DNA of 64,000 nucleotides from Ciona intestinalis (GCF_000224145.3 NC_020171.2:1867008-1931007); one strand, 5' to 3'; shown: positions 51,961-64,000, numbered from the stretch's first letter. Notes: a model not told the origin generated them from the sequence alone. Numbers and translations are program-made.

Positions 51961-53482
51961 TGTGAAAACTGAGTGACTTTAAGATATATGTGACCACATA
52001 CTAAATTGCTACACGTCAAAATATAGAGCCGCGACAATTCTAAAGGCGTTAATTCAAAGGCGACTTTTTTTTATAAACAGTCGGCGCAACTCTTCTACCG
52101 AAAGCATAACAATTATACGGAATTTGAAACATTCTAAAACTGACTTATAGTTATAATGTTAGAACTTGTAATTTGTTCACCTTTTTGACATTGTAAGCGC
52201 CTTTTTATGGTAATACTGGGTGTTCGTATTCGTAACGCAAGATTATAGAAATATTCGACATATGCCTATCAAAATGTTAATCCCAATTTAAGATTAGCGG
52301 GATTTTAGTTTGAAATTTAAACCGCTGAACACGTGATAAAGGGAACCAATGACATGAGAGTACCACTTATGAGATTATTGCGTCACAGATACATGTGTTA
52401 TGGAATAGAAGGTATAGATATGGGAATGTATTAACGATTTCATGCCTCCTGTCTATTCAGTGTTATTGATTTTCTGCATTTGATTAAAACAGGGCTGCGC
52501 ATTGAATATATGAGAGCTCTTAAATGAGTTAAAGCGGATACAAATGAAAAGCTGAGCGCTGGAGCACCGTATGTCTCGGTGGGGTAATCCGCAAGCATCA
52601 AATGCACTTATAGAAGCTATCAAATTTAATCTAGCGGCCATTGATTGGTTGCGAATGAAATCTGCCTGCTTTAATTGCACACCAACTGATAGGAACGTAC
52701 CGATATGACTTTAAATAATTCGTCACAGGTCTGAAAGACGCCAGCATAATCCCGTTTGCCTGGCAAGCGTTACAGAAGTGACAATTTAATCCTTTATATC
52801 TAATATAGGAGACTGCAGCAATTTGCCTTGAAACACGTACTTAGGCTAACGGTATCGAAATGATAAATTACAAATCCTTGTATTTCATAGATACAATTTC
52901 ACATCGTTATCCAGAAATCAATCCATAAGATACGAAAAGTGTTCGGTACCTAGCAGACACAGTATTAATATTTATGCAGCAGCTTATAAGATGGAGGTGA
53001 GAATGAAATAACATCTCTGGCCCGTTCAGCGCGAAAAGTGACTCCAAAATTGGATGTTTGACTTGTGTACATAACAGAAATTGCATTACACACGACTATA
53101 TATTGATTCTACTGCCTGGCTTGCGATTTTTGTTTTGTTTTGGTATCATTGGTACGCAGTTTACGGATTTTCAGTTTCGACGATTGAAATTTTAGAACGC
53201 CACCGCTGTCAGTAGATCGATAATGATTGTGACGAAACAAACCCTTCAATTTAAGAATTTATTACCGCCTTGGAATAACACACTTGATGCAAGAGAGCTT
53301 GTTTTTACAGTTGTTTTGCTACAAAACAAACATGTTGTCGTACTCGTAATAAGTACAGCAGTAATCTGTTGTTATAATGCATCTAAAAAGCACTCTCTAA
53401 CAAGTTTCTGGCATAGAGAGAACCAATTTCAAGTGAAAAAGGAAAACCAAAGGCTAGTGGAAAAAACCAAACAGTTTCACTG

Positions 53483-53670
53483 AAAAGATGGGACATGACA
53501 TGTTTTCATTCTCTTTTATCGTCCCTTTATTTAGTAAAAAAAGAATGTTTACGGAATAATATAATCCTATCCTCGCGACTCCTATAGCGTTGTTAATTGT
53601 TAAAAACATGATTAGGAAACATGAGCTATCGTAAGCTCGCGTGTTCCATTTTCCCCACAGCACTGTAGAG
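53483..53670. mobile_element. MITE family 1, degenerate copy
   Basis: AAGATGGGACATGACATGTT at the left, CCTCGCGACTCCTATAGCGT inside, and TTCCATTTTCCCCACAGCAC at the right. Confidence 0.75.
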
Positions 53671-53854
53671 ACTTTTAAATAAGCCACAGCCTAAAACGTG
53701 CCATTGATCTGCTACATGGTATTGATAAAGGACAGCATTTTAACGCACCTGTAAAAAATGCAAATGCGGTTTGACCTTGGTGTCTCGGTCGAGCTTTATC
53801 CAGATCTATGTTTGTTGTTCTTTGCTTGCAATCGGCCATTTAAAAAGGAGCATG

Positions 53855-53860
53855 GTTTAT
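53855..53860 (-). terminator. Possible polyadenylation signal of the FLRT-like gene
   Basis: TTTATT on the + strand (AATAAA on the minus strand), about 226 bp past the stop codon. Confidence 0.4.
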
Positions 53861-54085
53861 TCATATAAAATAAACGCGGAATAAATAACACGAATGCGCA
53901 CACTTTGACCACGGTAATGGAAAACATGGTTTGACCCGCAAAAGTTCGCCACTGCTCGTTCTAGCATTAATAATGTATGGTAATGACTAGTGAGCAGAGC
54001 GTGTATAGTCTGAACCAAGTGCTCGAGTAATTGCATGAAAAAATTAAACAGGAAGATTGGAAAAAGAGGAAATTGAAAAGTCGCG

Positions 54086-56077
54086 TTATACGTAAACTCC
54101 AGTGTCGTCCAAGTCCGTTGACGGCGAACCAAACCACGAATATCGCGAGTCATTGTGACGCGGCGTGACGTCACAATGAAAGTGAGAGTATATTTGTGAC
54201 GTGGGCCTTCTTGGCAGCGTCGCGGCCGCGTACGTCAAACTATCAATTGAACCGTTTGCCTCTGTTATACCGGTCTGGGTTGTAGAAGCAACGTCAGTGT
54301 CGCTGTGGCTGTTCGGGCGTACCGTGTTATGTGTACGCACCAGTAGAGCGACGTCGAACTCTGGCCTTGCGTCCAATGTTGTAGTACTTGCAGATAAACC
54401 TGCACAGCACCTCTTCACGTCGTTACCGCTGTAGGTATGTATCTCTACACCGTTACCGGTCGTAGGGTATGTGACGTCAGGTTGCACATATTGAGGGGGT
54501 AAGTAGCGTTCGTGGCTGGTGACGTAACTTGACTTCGTCACTGTCGATCGCGAGGTATAGACTTTCCAAACAATGAGCATGATTATGACGACAACAGTTG
54601 AAAATAATACAGCGCTCATTGTAACCACGAGCCACGATGGTAAGCTTTTACGTCTAATTCCGGTTTCGTTTTCTTTGACTGGGTTAACTGCTGTACGGAA
54701 TTCTTGGCATGACGAAACCGTGACGTCATTAGCAGAAGTGTATGACGTGTACACGCAAATGACGTAACGAGTGTCAGCGTCTAAATTGGAAAGCTGATTC
54801 TGTGTAGAGTTGACAGGTTTGGCTGACGTTACTTCTAATACTTCTACAGCTTTGGTGAGGGGGTTCATGGTATCTACTGTGCAATTAGAACACAGTAGTT
54901 TGCCGTATATTGCTATATAGGTTAAGTAATCCGGATCGTGCGCTTTGAAACCAGTGAATTCGAACCCAATACTGCTTGTGCCAATGTTTTGTATTGAAAT
55001 AGCGTTCCCACTGGTTTGTGCACATTGTTCTGACAGAGTTTCTACGTCAATACTTCCCAATGTAACGCCCTGAAATGCACCAGGCGAGTAACAACGTACA
55101 TTACCCTGGCTTCCAATGATGGCTGCTGTTTCCGAAGACCAGGATTTCAGATATAAAAGATAGCAGTCGCATCGCCATGGGTTATCATGTAGCTCCACAG
55201 ACCGCAAATTTATTAAACCGTCAAAAGCGCTGACTTGCACACTTTCGATTTGGTTTGAGGAAAGGTCCAATTTCTTAAGCTCGGTGAGGCTATTCAGGGC
55301 TGTAGCATCCGATCGAATGAATTTAATTTTGTTTTTAGCGAGCAGTAGTTCGTTTAGGCCAGTGGGTAGGTACTTGGGCACTGAGTGCAGCAAATTGGCT
55401 TGCAGGTTCAGCGACCTTAGGCTTGAGAGTTGGGAAAATGCCCCTTCATCCAGACCGGTATTGATTCTATTATGAGACAAGTCGATCGCTGAAAGACTGG
55501 TTAAAGTTTTAGCCGCTGAACTACTAACCACGTCGATACGATTTTTATCCAAGCGAAGAAATCTAATACTTGGTGGCAGATTGAGTGGTAATGACGTCAA
55601 CAGGTTACCGGTCATCACTAAAACTTGCAAAGAGAGAGCGTTTTTGAACGCGCTTCTTGAAATCCCAGCGCTAGTAATGTTGTTTCCATCAAGGTGTAAC
55701 TCAGTTAAGCGTGTCAAACCGGAGAGTACGTCACGACCTACGTATTTCAGGTGGTTTCGCTGAAGCGAAATATACTCCAGACTGGAAGGAAGCTTTTTCG
55801 GAAAGGAGGTTAATTTATTTCCATGCAAATCAAGCTTTCGGAGGCTTGAGAGTCTTCTTAAGTTCTCTTCCGAAGTTGGACTGTTTACTATAACATTTCC
55901 TTGTAAGTGTAGCACCCGTGTGTTCGTAGGTATTCCATACGGGACATATTTTAGCCCCCTTTCATTACAGAACACTATTTTCCGTCTCATGTCGCACCGG
56001 CACTCTCGCGGGCACGCCAAGGAAAAGCAAAGCCTAACAGTCCACCACAAAATCAGTAATATTGACACTACTTTCAT
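54086..56077 (-). CDS. FLRT-like leucine-rich-repeat transmembrane receptor
   Basis: One uninterrupted frame of 663 codons. Signal peptide about residues 1-20; LRRNT cysteine cap 22-37 (CPRECRCD, then FCNERGLKYVPYGIP); about ten LRRs between 54 and 296; LRRCT cap about 299-352 (NPWRCDC, VRCYS, SEQC); a fibronectin-III-like region about 355-465; a membrane helix about 481-506 (WLVVTMSAVLFSTVVVIIML); a cytoplasmic tail of about 155 residues ending TGVYV, which could be a class II PDZ ligand. The order LRRNT-LRR-LRRCT-FN3-TM, the CNER...VP.GIP start and the intronless coding region fit vertebrate FLRT1-3, which act in cell adhesion and repulsion with latrophilins and Unc5. Other LRR receptors (vasorin, LRRTM) are possible but fit less well. 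Confidence 0.85.
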   Translation of the reverse strand: MKVVSILLILWWTVRLCFSLACPRECRCDMRRKIVFCNERGLKYVPYGIPTNTRVLHLQGNVIVNSPTSEENLRRLSSLRKLDLHGNKLTSFPKKLPSSLEYISLQRNHLKYVGRDVLSGLTRLTELHLDGNNITSAGISRSAFKNALSLQVLVMTGNLLTSLPLNLPPSIRFLRLDKNRIDVVSSSAAKTLTSLSAIDLSHNRINTGLDEGAFSQLSSLRSLNLQANLLHSVPKYLPTGLNELLLAKNKIKFIRSDATALNSLTELKKLDLSSNQIESVQVSAFDGLINLRSVELHDNPWRCDCYLLYLKSWSSETAAIIGSQGNVRCYSPGAFQGVTLGSIDVETLSEQCAQTSGNAISIQNIGTSSIGFEFTGFKAHDPDYLTYIAIYGKLLCSNCTVDTMNPLTKAVEVLEVTSAKPVNSTQNQLSNLDADTRYVICVYTSYTSANDVTVSSCQEFRTAVNPVKENETGIRRKSLPSWLVVTMSAVLFSTVVVIIMLIVWKVYTSRSTVTKSSYVTSHERYLPPQYVQPDVTYPTTGNGVEIHTYSGNDVKRCCAGLSASTTTLDARPEFDVALLVRTHNTVRPNSHSDTDVASTTQTGITEANGSIDSLTYAAATLPRRPTSQIYSHFHCDVTPRHNDSRYSWFGSPSTDLDDTGVYV

Positions 56078-58693
56078 AGTGATATATCTACAGAGTAAAA
56101 CAAAGATTACTATCGATTTTCAGATGATAAATATGCGCCAAACAACGCCGGAAAAAGCCGGGTAACTTCAGAAACTCCCTGTTGGGTCTATTATAATCAA
56201 TATGCGATGCGCTAAAACTTTGCAAAATTAGATTACTCCTGTAAAACTTATATAGGACACATGCTGTATGCTGTACAATATAATAACGGGTAAAAACTTT
56301 TCTTAGCTGTCGGTAAAGTGCTATGTAGTTTATAATTACTGTTATCTCATAATATCCTATATTTCCGAATCGTGTTTTAATAGTTAACATCCCTCTTTCA
56401 AGTTACGAAAATACCTAACCTAAATACAGATTGTTTAAAACTAAAATAGTGTATAACGTCATGTACATTATGCCTTTAAATTAAAATATAACACTACTAC
56501 AACGGGCTGTACGAGGAACAATAAAAATCATTACTTCTATTTTGAGATGAAAAATAATACTTTAAGCTAAACGTAGGCCCGCTTAGTCGTATTCTCTAAT
56601 CCAAGTTATGGCAATATTTTAAAAGCTTTTCTCTGGTCATTACTGTGTTTACAACACACAAGTCAAACTCTGCATTCTGGACATTACTGAACTTAAATAA
56701 AATAAACCAACAACGTAGGACCTGTATCTGTAGCGAACTCAATAGAACCTGTATCTGTAGCGAACTCAATTGAAAGCCCTTTTAATTAAAGTAATATTCA
56801 CTCGGGAATTGGAAATTATTTAATCCAATCTAATAAACTGTACAAATTCAACTAATTGTTCCTGTCCTTAACACGAACAGGATGTATGCATTCACTCTTA
56901 CACCAATACCAAGATCAAGTCAAACATACTGAAGAGTCTTTTAAGCTCAAGATTAAACTATCTGTTAATTTATTTCCTCCCGACACGGGACATGTTACCA
57001 CCACGCGCCTACTCCAGACAACGTACAAGACAAATACATTACACAATACGAAACCCAACTGAGAAGCAAATTTCCAGCCTTTTAGAAACGTAACACCAAA
57101 CAAATATACTGACGGATTTGATTTCCTTTTAGTAAAAATGCAATTTTTAAGATTTTGACTGTCTTGGTTTAAACTGACTACTTTTGCGCCTGTGCATATA
57201 TAGGTACATGTGTACGTACCTATACGAAAATGTATATGACGAGAAGACAACAGGTCTTACAATGTAATGCATACTAGCTGTCCACATGCACACTGAGACG
57301 CGAAAATACCGCGTCCTTTTCTTAATAGCTGGGGGTGAATTAGACCGTTCGGTGAGCGTCGATTTTCACCGCTTTTTTCGCTGCTTTTCTCTCGCCCGGA
57401 GTATCGAATTGCAGCTCCAACAATTATCGAGCGACCACTGGCACAATGGACCACTTGCCCAAATTCGAACCATTAAAACTGAACACCGTGGAAGGCCCAT
57501 TAGCCGAACCGTATCTCGCTACATTGACAGTTTCTGTTGTCATTGCTGCGTTGACTAACTGCAACTCTTATTGATTCAATCAAAAGGCTTCGCATGTGCG
57601 TCTAATTACGACACAATGCTCGAGGATCGATACTTATTGTCCAATTCGCGTTTTTCGCGAGTTCACTGTGACGTCATAAGGCGGTATGTTTGCTCAGAGC
57701 CGAAAACTTTCAAGTCCATAGATAAGACAATTCGTGTCGCTGTCTGTCTGTTGTCGTGCATTAGAACTGCCTGTGTAGCGCATAGCGTGCATTTTCTAGG
57801 GATTATACGGCGCGTCATCTCTAAGCCTAAATAAAACAAAGCGTCGACCGCCGATGCAGCCCGGATTACAGACATCAAAAGAAATTGCATCAGAATTCAT
57901 AACGGAACGTGATTTGGGCCAAGGCACATAACCCAAACTAGTCGTTATTTGCACGTGTGGAAATCGATTTCGAAAATCAATATTCTAATGAAAAGCTTAC
58001 CGGCCAAAAAACGTATTATTTTGCCTCAACAAAATTGAGCATGTGCATATACCCTGAAAACATCAAAAATAGCGACAGCGTAATAGCAGTCCAGCTCTAC
58101 TGTAACCTGTAATTCAGCAGCGATGGAAATACACCCCTAATAGAGATTAATTCAATTGTAAACCTTAAATTGGCGTCTTGATATGAAAAGCCTATACTTT
58201 TGGCCTTAGTGTTATATTGTAGTAAGTAGAATTAAGACTATGGTTCATTCATTCTCAGTTATGGATGGCTTGGTCCTTAAATTATCATAGTATGTGATTT
58301 CATGCGGTAACTGTGGGACTTTTTGGAAGCGGTGTTTTAGAATTCTGAGCTACGGGCCGTGAAATTACAATTTATTTCTCGGCGAAGCGACAAGACTGTA
58401 AAAACAGGTTCCTCGTATAGAACATCCAAAATTGACACCGTTTTATGATATTACAAATATCACGACAAGCATATGTGTTAAGATAAATTGGCCTGACTTT
58501 TCAGTGCGGTAATCTAAAACACCAATCCGTAACATAAGAACCGGTCTTGGTTGCTTAGTATTTAAAGCATGGCTTAAATTCTTTGTTTTTAAATCCACAC
58601 CATCTACATACAATATGTATGCGTGTAGTTACACGTAATTGCTGGTCTTTTAAGCCGGTGCTGTGGTATGGCATTTAACAGCCTTAATTCGTG
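56078..58693. other. FLRT-like gene 5' flank and gene-poor DNA
   Basis: It contains a MITE family 1 left-arm fragment (about 56338-56410) and a 28-bp direct repeat (ACCTGTATCTGTAGCGAACT at about 56726 and 56754). At 57290-57800 there is a region somewhat richer in CG with overlapping short ORFs on both strands. I recognise no gene. Confidence 0.5.
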
Positions 58694-58890
58694 TTTAGTA
58701 GGGTGGGAGAAGATGGGACACGCATTTATTCCGTTTTCTGGTCACATTTGGTAGTAAACAAAGAACATTAAGGAGTTACAAAACCATATCCTCGCGACTC
58801 CTATAGACTGTTGTTACTTGTTTAAAACACGATCAGGATATTTCGATATTATGTGCTAAAAGGTGTCCCATCTTCCCCACCCCTACTATA
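58694..58890. mobile_element. MITE family 1, near full-length copy
   Basis: Left end TTTAGTAGGGTGGGAGAAGA, right end ATCTTCCCCACCCCTACTAT. The interior has CACATTTGGTAGTAAACAAA. Confidence 0.9.
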
Positions 58891-59804
58891 TAAATTGCCT
58901 TTCAGCAGGTTTTGGTGGGTTTTGACACACAGGTGAAATATTTCATATATATATATTGGTGGCTGTAACGGCGCCATCTTTTACCTAATCTCCATCACTA
59001 CGTAATAACGAGTCACTTATTAGCCCTAGCGAGTATATTGAATGTTGAATTATTAATTAAGGCACTCTGAAAGCTAAACCCGACAGCAAACGACAACCCG
59101 CACGAAGTCACAGCAAGATATTTGTAAATTTAGCTCTGGTTTCCTAATTTTTCGTACAATGTTGACGTACGTGCTGGTAGCCTCCGAGTTAGTTTGGCTA
59201 GCTGCATTTTTACCGCTTTGTTGACACACGAATCACCGACTGTTACGTCACTGAGCGATTTGTTTCGTCACTAAAAGACCGTTTTAAGGTTTACCTAAGT
59301 CTGAGTTAACTCAAATAGAGACAAAGAACAGTGCTATATAGAAAATACGAGACCAATTTTTAAACACGTCTAAAAACGGAAATTAATTTTTTTAACACAC
59401 CGGAAAAAAGCGAAGGGCAGAAGTACAAAAATCGATGTTTAAACGAATAAATTAAAACTATTTTTCTTTTTGAGCTTTTTTTTAATTGATTAAAAAATCA
59501 ATAGATAAGAAAAGTAAGTTTTTCAGTAATTAAAACTTGCTGAACAAAATTTTGGAAAGTATCTGCAGGAATTACGCATAGCCTAATGGTTTAGAATCAA
59601 TACAAGAAATCTGTTAAGCCATTTATAGTCATTAAATATCAAATCAGAGCTTTAAGAAAGCCGAAAATTTCTTTAAATAAACTTGACCGGTATCTCCCCA
59701 TTACAAATAGTAGCGTGGAAATTAAGTGTCGCGTTTTCAAGGTCAATGCATTTGTTAAATTACCACAAAAACTGATCTTATAACCCTGCAACATTAAACA
59801 TAAT

Positions 59805-60019
59805 GATGGAATAGAATGGATACCGTACAGTTAGCACATAATGTCCCATATTTCCCACATAATGTCCCATATTTCCCAACCGTGTTTTTAACAATTAATA
59901 ACGCAATTCAATTTCGGAGTTGAGGATACAGTTATATAATTCTGTAAATGTCCTTTTTTGCTACCAAATGGGACGATAAAAGCGAATGAAAACATGGACC
60001 ATCTTACCCCAATCTACTA
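59805..60019. mobile_element. MITE family 1, degenerate copy with an internal 20-bp duplication
   Basis: The interior has CATAATGTCCCATATTTCCC twice in tandem (59838 and 59858). The right end is CATCTTACCCCAATCTACTA. Confidence 0.75.
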
Positions 60020-61258
60020 AATTCTGATCTAAATGCATCAGAACATTTTACGTTAATCAATGCTATTCACATAACGGGCAGTCTAAACGATAAGCTTTTA
60101 CGGTATGTGTCTGCTTGCTATAAATGCTATCTATACCCCAATACCAGAAAGCACAATTACAAACAGTAAACGGACTCTAAATAATAATAACAACAATGCA
60201 CAACGACACGTCATCTCTACTCTTATTACTCAAATTATAAATCTCATTTAACTAAATAGCCTCCATAATGTAGAACAGAAATAGGACTTAAAACACACAC
60301 AGTATTACTGGAGCATATCAAACACACAGTGCTCTGCATATAAGTATATGGTTTATGCTAATCCTTACAACGATAAACAACCCGTTTTTTCTTGGGTTAC
60401 GTCATAACTGTGGGGAAAATGCTGCTTTCTTTGGCAAGAGAGGGCATAGATGGTGCATGCAAGCTTTTGTGGTTACGTGGTCTTTACATACTGAGCACAT
60501 AGGCACTATATAATCAATATAGCTAAGGCGCTCGTATATGGAACATTGTAAACAAGTCGTGGGCTAGATATAGGTCCCATGTCACCTCGTATATCCGTTT
60601 AATAAACTATAGCGAAAACAATTGGAATTAATAATAGCTTTTTATCTATTAATGAGATCGACCCATTTTGTGCCACTTTTACGAGAGCTGTTGTGTAATC
60701 TAAATACCTCGAACAAAAAGTCGTAAATTTTACTCGAAAGCCACGCGTAATTTAGCGCGGAGCGAATTAAACACATAAACTGTGCTTTAAACGCCGTTTA
60801 TTCACTACCGTGGTCGTAAAACCTGTCCAAACTAGAACGGTTCTATCTCACAATTTACAGTGACACATGCCGCGGGTGTGCCGCCAAAAGACAATTAAAG
60901 AACAATAGCCGAGACAATTGTGATTATCGCGCAACAGTTGTCACTTGCAGCAGCAAGTGTATCGCATCCGTTTCGGCGTTGCCTTCATGCCATTATGTCC
61001 CACACCGCGCGTGTTTTGCGAACTACCTTCTAAAATGTACAGCGGCGAAGATCGGCACACCAAAAGCGTGAAACCGATATAATGAATAAAATATACAAGT
61101 GATTATGGCAAAGATTAGACAGTGTAATTAAGAGGAAACATGAAAGTTTCCAGGCTCTTGGGAGGTGTACAATGAAAAAAAAACACAGATAAGATTGACT
61201 TGGCCCTAAAAAAACATATAGATAATTATTGACTTCTCTATTAATTTTTAGATGGAAT

Positions 61259-61525
61259 TCGACACGTTACTGCTATTTTTCGAGTTACTGCCTTTTAGTT
61301 CTTAAGCGTTGAAGGAAACACATTAGTCGATTTATAGTGGAGGCAGGATGGGTAGTAACAGAAAATATTATCCCATGTTTTACCTGGAGTAGGAGTAAGA
61401 TTGAATTTACACGTTATTGTTATTTAATTCTTAAGCGTTAAATAAAACACATTAGTCGATTTATAGTGGGAACAGGATGGGTAGTAATAGGAAATATTAC
61501 CCATGTTTCACCTGGAGTAAGAAAA
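61259..61525. repeat. Tandem duplication, about 129-bp period, two units
   Basis: Both units carry TTCTTAAGCGTT, then CACATTAGTCGATTTATAGT, then GGATGGGTAGTAA and TTACCTGGAGTAGGAG or a close variant. They have diverged by several substitutions. Function unknown. Confidence 0.85.
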
Positions 61526-62649
61526 AAAACATTTTTGGAGAAACTTTTGCTGTAGTTCAGGTTTTATTATTTAAAAATAATAGAAATACTATTTACTAGC
61601 ACTACCAGCGCTGCGACGCGCGCAGATTAAGATAAATAAATAAATCGCATTCAAAATTCATGTTGCTTATATGCGCGGTCGAATATGCTTAAATATTATT
61701 TCTAGGAGTCGGGGTTTAGATTTTAAAACATACCGAAGCGACCATGGCTTTAGATTTAATATTTAATGGTCTGCAATGCGATGGCGAATACCAGACTGAC
61801 TGTATATATACGTATATTTAGGCTGGGGTGAGATGGTTTATCATTGGGGTAAGATGGTTCCTTTTCCCTGTATGTTGTTGGTTGGGGTAAAATGAGTATG
61901 TTGTTTTTCTCTTTTATCGTCCTATTTGGTAGGAAACAAAGAACATTTACAGAAACGTAATTTCGAATTGGGGGGTGTCGTACTTCGAACCAAGAAACCT
62001 GACACCAAGTTGGCATAAAAACGAGGCTGCCAGCTGCACTGATGACTTCAATTACACGTTTAGCCAATTAATTACATTTACAATGTATGTTGAACTAGCC
62101 TACTGGATTAAGTTATACACCGCGCCTTTAAATACGGTATGTATTATATAGGCAGGGGTAAGGGGGAACCGTTAGCGGTTTTAACAATTAACAAAAACAG
62201 TCTTTGTTTTTTAGCCGACCTAATCTGTTTAAAAGTTTCAAAAATATAAAACTTTAATATTCTATAGCGTTTCACATTTTTACCTGAAACGAAAAGTCCT
62301 AACTTTTTTCATGTTTTACGTCATAAGCCGTCGATTCAGCATGCATTATTGAACCATTGTTACAATGATGGATTGTGTTTTAACTATGACATCATAAAGA
62401 AGCTATCTCTATTTTATGACGTCAAACAAAAATTGCGCTTCTCTCGAAATGTGAACCTTTACTAGAATGGCCATAATAAAAACACGATTAGTCATTAAAA
62501 TAAATGACTTGTTAGGCAGTAAATTCGTTCATTAAGTAAAGGTCAACATGACATATTAGTTACATTATATTACGGGACACGAATGCGCCTTAATTAGGGT
62601 CAAATCGAATATAAAACTTATTCAATACGAAGGACAATATATCGTTTCG

Positions 62650-63130
62650 GTTACCCCTGTCGAGTTATAACATGGACAACAACATCAACGCAGAATGCAA
62701 TTCATACACCTCATGCTCACTGTCAAGTTATAACATGGGTGTCTTCTTATACACCAGACATACCTGGTGTATTCATACACCTCATGCTCACTGTCGAGTT
62801 ATAACAAGGGTGTCTTCTTATACACCAGACACACCTAGTGTATTCATACACCTCATGCTCATTGCCAAGTTATAACATGGACAACAACATAAACGCAGAA
62901 TGCAATTTATACATCTCATGCTCGCTGTCGAGTTATAACATGGGTGTCTTCTTATACACCAGACATACATGGTCTATTCATTCACCTCAAGCTCACTGTC
63001 AAGTTACAACATGGGTGTCTTTTTATACACTAGTCACACATGGTATATTCAACTATTTATAAACCTCATGCTCACTGTAAAGTTATAACATGGGTGTCTT
63101 CTTATGCACCAAACACACATAACGTATCCA
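62650..63130. repeat. 71-bp minisatellite array, inverted, with variant monomers
   Basis: About six units on the opposite strand to the intronic arrays (TCATACACCTCATGCTCACT, then GAGTTATAACATGGGTGTCT). Two units carry a different middle, ATGGACAACAACATMAACGC, at about 62671 and 62876, 205 bp apart. That suggests a three-unit higher-order period. Confidence 0.92.
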
Positions 63131-63208
63131 TAGAATCTGAGGCGTGGTGTAAATTTATTTTACACAACAGAAAGAGCTAGCACGGAACGCCATACCATAT
63201 AGACATTA

Positions 63209-64000
63209 NNNNNNNNNNNNNNNNNNNNNNNNNNNNNNNNNNNNNNNNNNNNNNNNNNNNNNNNNNNNNNNNNNNNNNNNNNNNNNNNNNNNNNNNNNNN
63301 NNNNNNNNNNNNNNNNNNNNNNNNNNNNNNNNNNNNNNNNNNNNNNNNNNNNNNNNNNNNNNNNNNNNNNNNNNNNNNNNNNNNNNNNNNNNNNNNNNNN
63401 NNNNNNNNNNNNNNNNNNNNNNNNNNNNNNNNNNNNNNNNNNNNNNNNNNNNNNNNNNNNNNNNNNNNNNNNNNNNNNNNNNNNNNNNNNNNNNNNNNNN
63501 NNNNNNNNNNNNNNNNNNNNNNNNNNNNNNNNNNNNNNNNNNNNNNNNNNNNNNNNNNNNNNNNNNNNNNNNNNNNNNNNNNNNNNNNNNNNNNNNNNNN
63601 NNNNNNNNNNNNNNNNNNNNNNNNNNNNNNNNNNNNNNNNNNNNNNNNNNNNNNNNNNNNNNNNNNNNNNNNNNNNNNNNNNNNNNNNNNNNNNNNNNNN
63701 NNNNNNNNNNNNNNNNNNNNNNNNNNNNNNNNNNNNNNNNNNNNNNNNNNNNNNNNNNNNNNNNNNNNNNNNNNNNNNNNNNNNNNNNNNNNNNNNNNNN
63801 NNNNNNNNNNNNNNNNNNNNNNNNNNNNNNNNNNNNNNNNNNNNNNNNNNNNNNNNNNNNNNNNNNNNNNNNNNNNNNNNNNNNNNNNNNNNNNNNNNNN
63901 NNNNNNNNNNNNNNNNNNNNNNNNNNNNNNNNNNNNNNNNNNNNNNNNNNNNNNNNNNNNNNNNNNNNNNNNNNNNNNNNNNNNNNNNNNNNNNNNNNNN
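63209..64000. other. Assembly gap to the end of the window
   Basis: All N. It begins about 80 bp after the end of the minisatellite array, which may have stopped the assembly. Confidence 0.95.

Larger units (their letters stand above)
50948..53856. other. Intergenic region, Rab gene to FLRT-like gene
   Basis: Convergent spacer with an S2 copy (50968-51075) and two MITE family 1 copies. ORFs of 75-86 codons (for example 52453-52680 minus and 53223-53483 plus) carry no motif I recognise and have no clear splice context. I see nothing else. Confidence 0.55.
58891..62645. other. Gene-poor region with scattered repeats
   Basis: No coding exon supported. It contains a degenerate MITE copy, a local tandem duplication, and a MITE family 1 fragment at about 61820-61950. 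That fragment explains most of the minus-strand 103-codon ORF at 61756-62067. A CG-richer patch lies at about 60840-61030. Confidence 0.5.

Noticed and set aside
57286..57834. Two adjacent plus-strand ORFs (90 and 87 codons) as a small gene
   Set aside because: No domain, no conserved motif and overlapping antisense ORFs of similar length; CG-richer composition alone is not enough.
61756..62067. 103-residue minus-strand ORF
   Set aside because: Largely overlaps a MITE family 1 fragment and has no domain.

Overview
The window looks like a nuclear chromosome segment from a tunicate, very probably an ascidian of the genus Ciona. The reasons are: compact intron-rich animal genes on an AT-rich background; a Ripply gene and an FLRT-like gene (chordate developmental genes); candidate trans-splice acceptors a few bases upstream of several start codons; and dense small interspersed repeats (MITEs and tRNA-headed SINEs) of the kind described from Ciona. 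The species call is inference. All exon models below were built by hand from ORFs, splice signals, reading phase and remembered family sequences. No database search was run.

Layout. 1-0.8 kb: 3' coding end of an unrecognised gene (+). 2.5-15.2 kb: TMEM181 (+), 14 exons, one of them behind an AT-AC U12-type intron. 17.7-18.9 kb: Ripply (-), two exons. 21.7-29.3 kb: a secreted modular gene (-): signal peptide, three CUB domains, Thr-rich linkers and two tandemly duplicated ShKT exons. 30.8-46.3 kb: four housekeeping genes on the + strand, MCRS1, SNIP1, OXA1L and RINT1. 46.9-48.6 kb: ribosomal protein L24 (-), convergent with RINT1. 50.2-50.9 kb: the last two exons of a Rab-type GTPase (+), whose start is missing, probably in a 500-N gap. 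54.1-56.1 kb: single-exon FLRT-like leucine-rich-repeat receptor (-). 56.1-63.2 kb: gene-poor and repeat-bearing, ending in a long N gap.

The genes do not form one pathway. MCRS1 and SNIP1 are both FHA-domain nuclear proteins and lie 175 bp apart in tandem, with a splice-acceptor-like site just before the second start codon. This resembles a tunicate operon, and OXA1L and RINT1 have similar acceptors. Ripply (Groucho and T-box co-repressor) and the FLRT-like receptor are developmental genes with more surrounding noncoding DNA.

Two single-base frame breaks, in OXA1L exon 1 and in RPL24 exon 3, are the only defects in otherwise intact genes and look like assembly errors. RINT1 lacks roughly 95 codons at a 125-N gap. 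Repeats fall into at least three MITE families, a tRNA-headed SINE, a very common short repeat (called S2 here), a common R3 repeat, a 71-bp minisatellite that seems to grow out of the SINE tail, and a 75-bp minisatellite.
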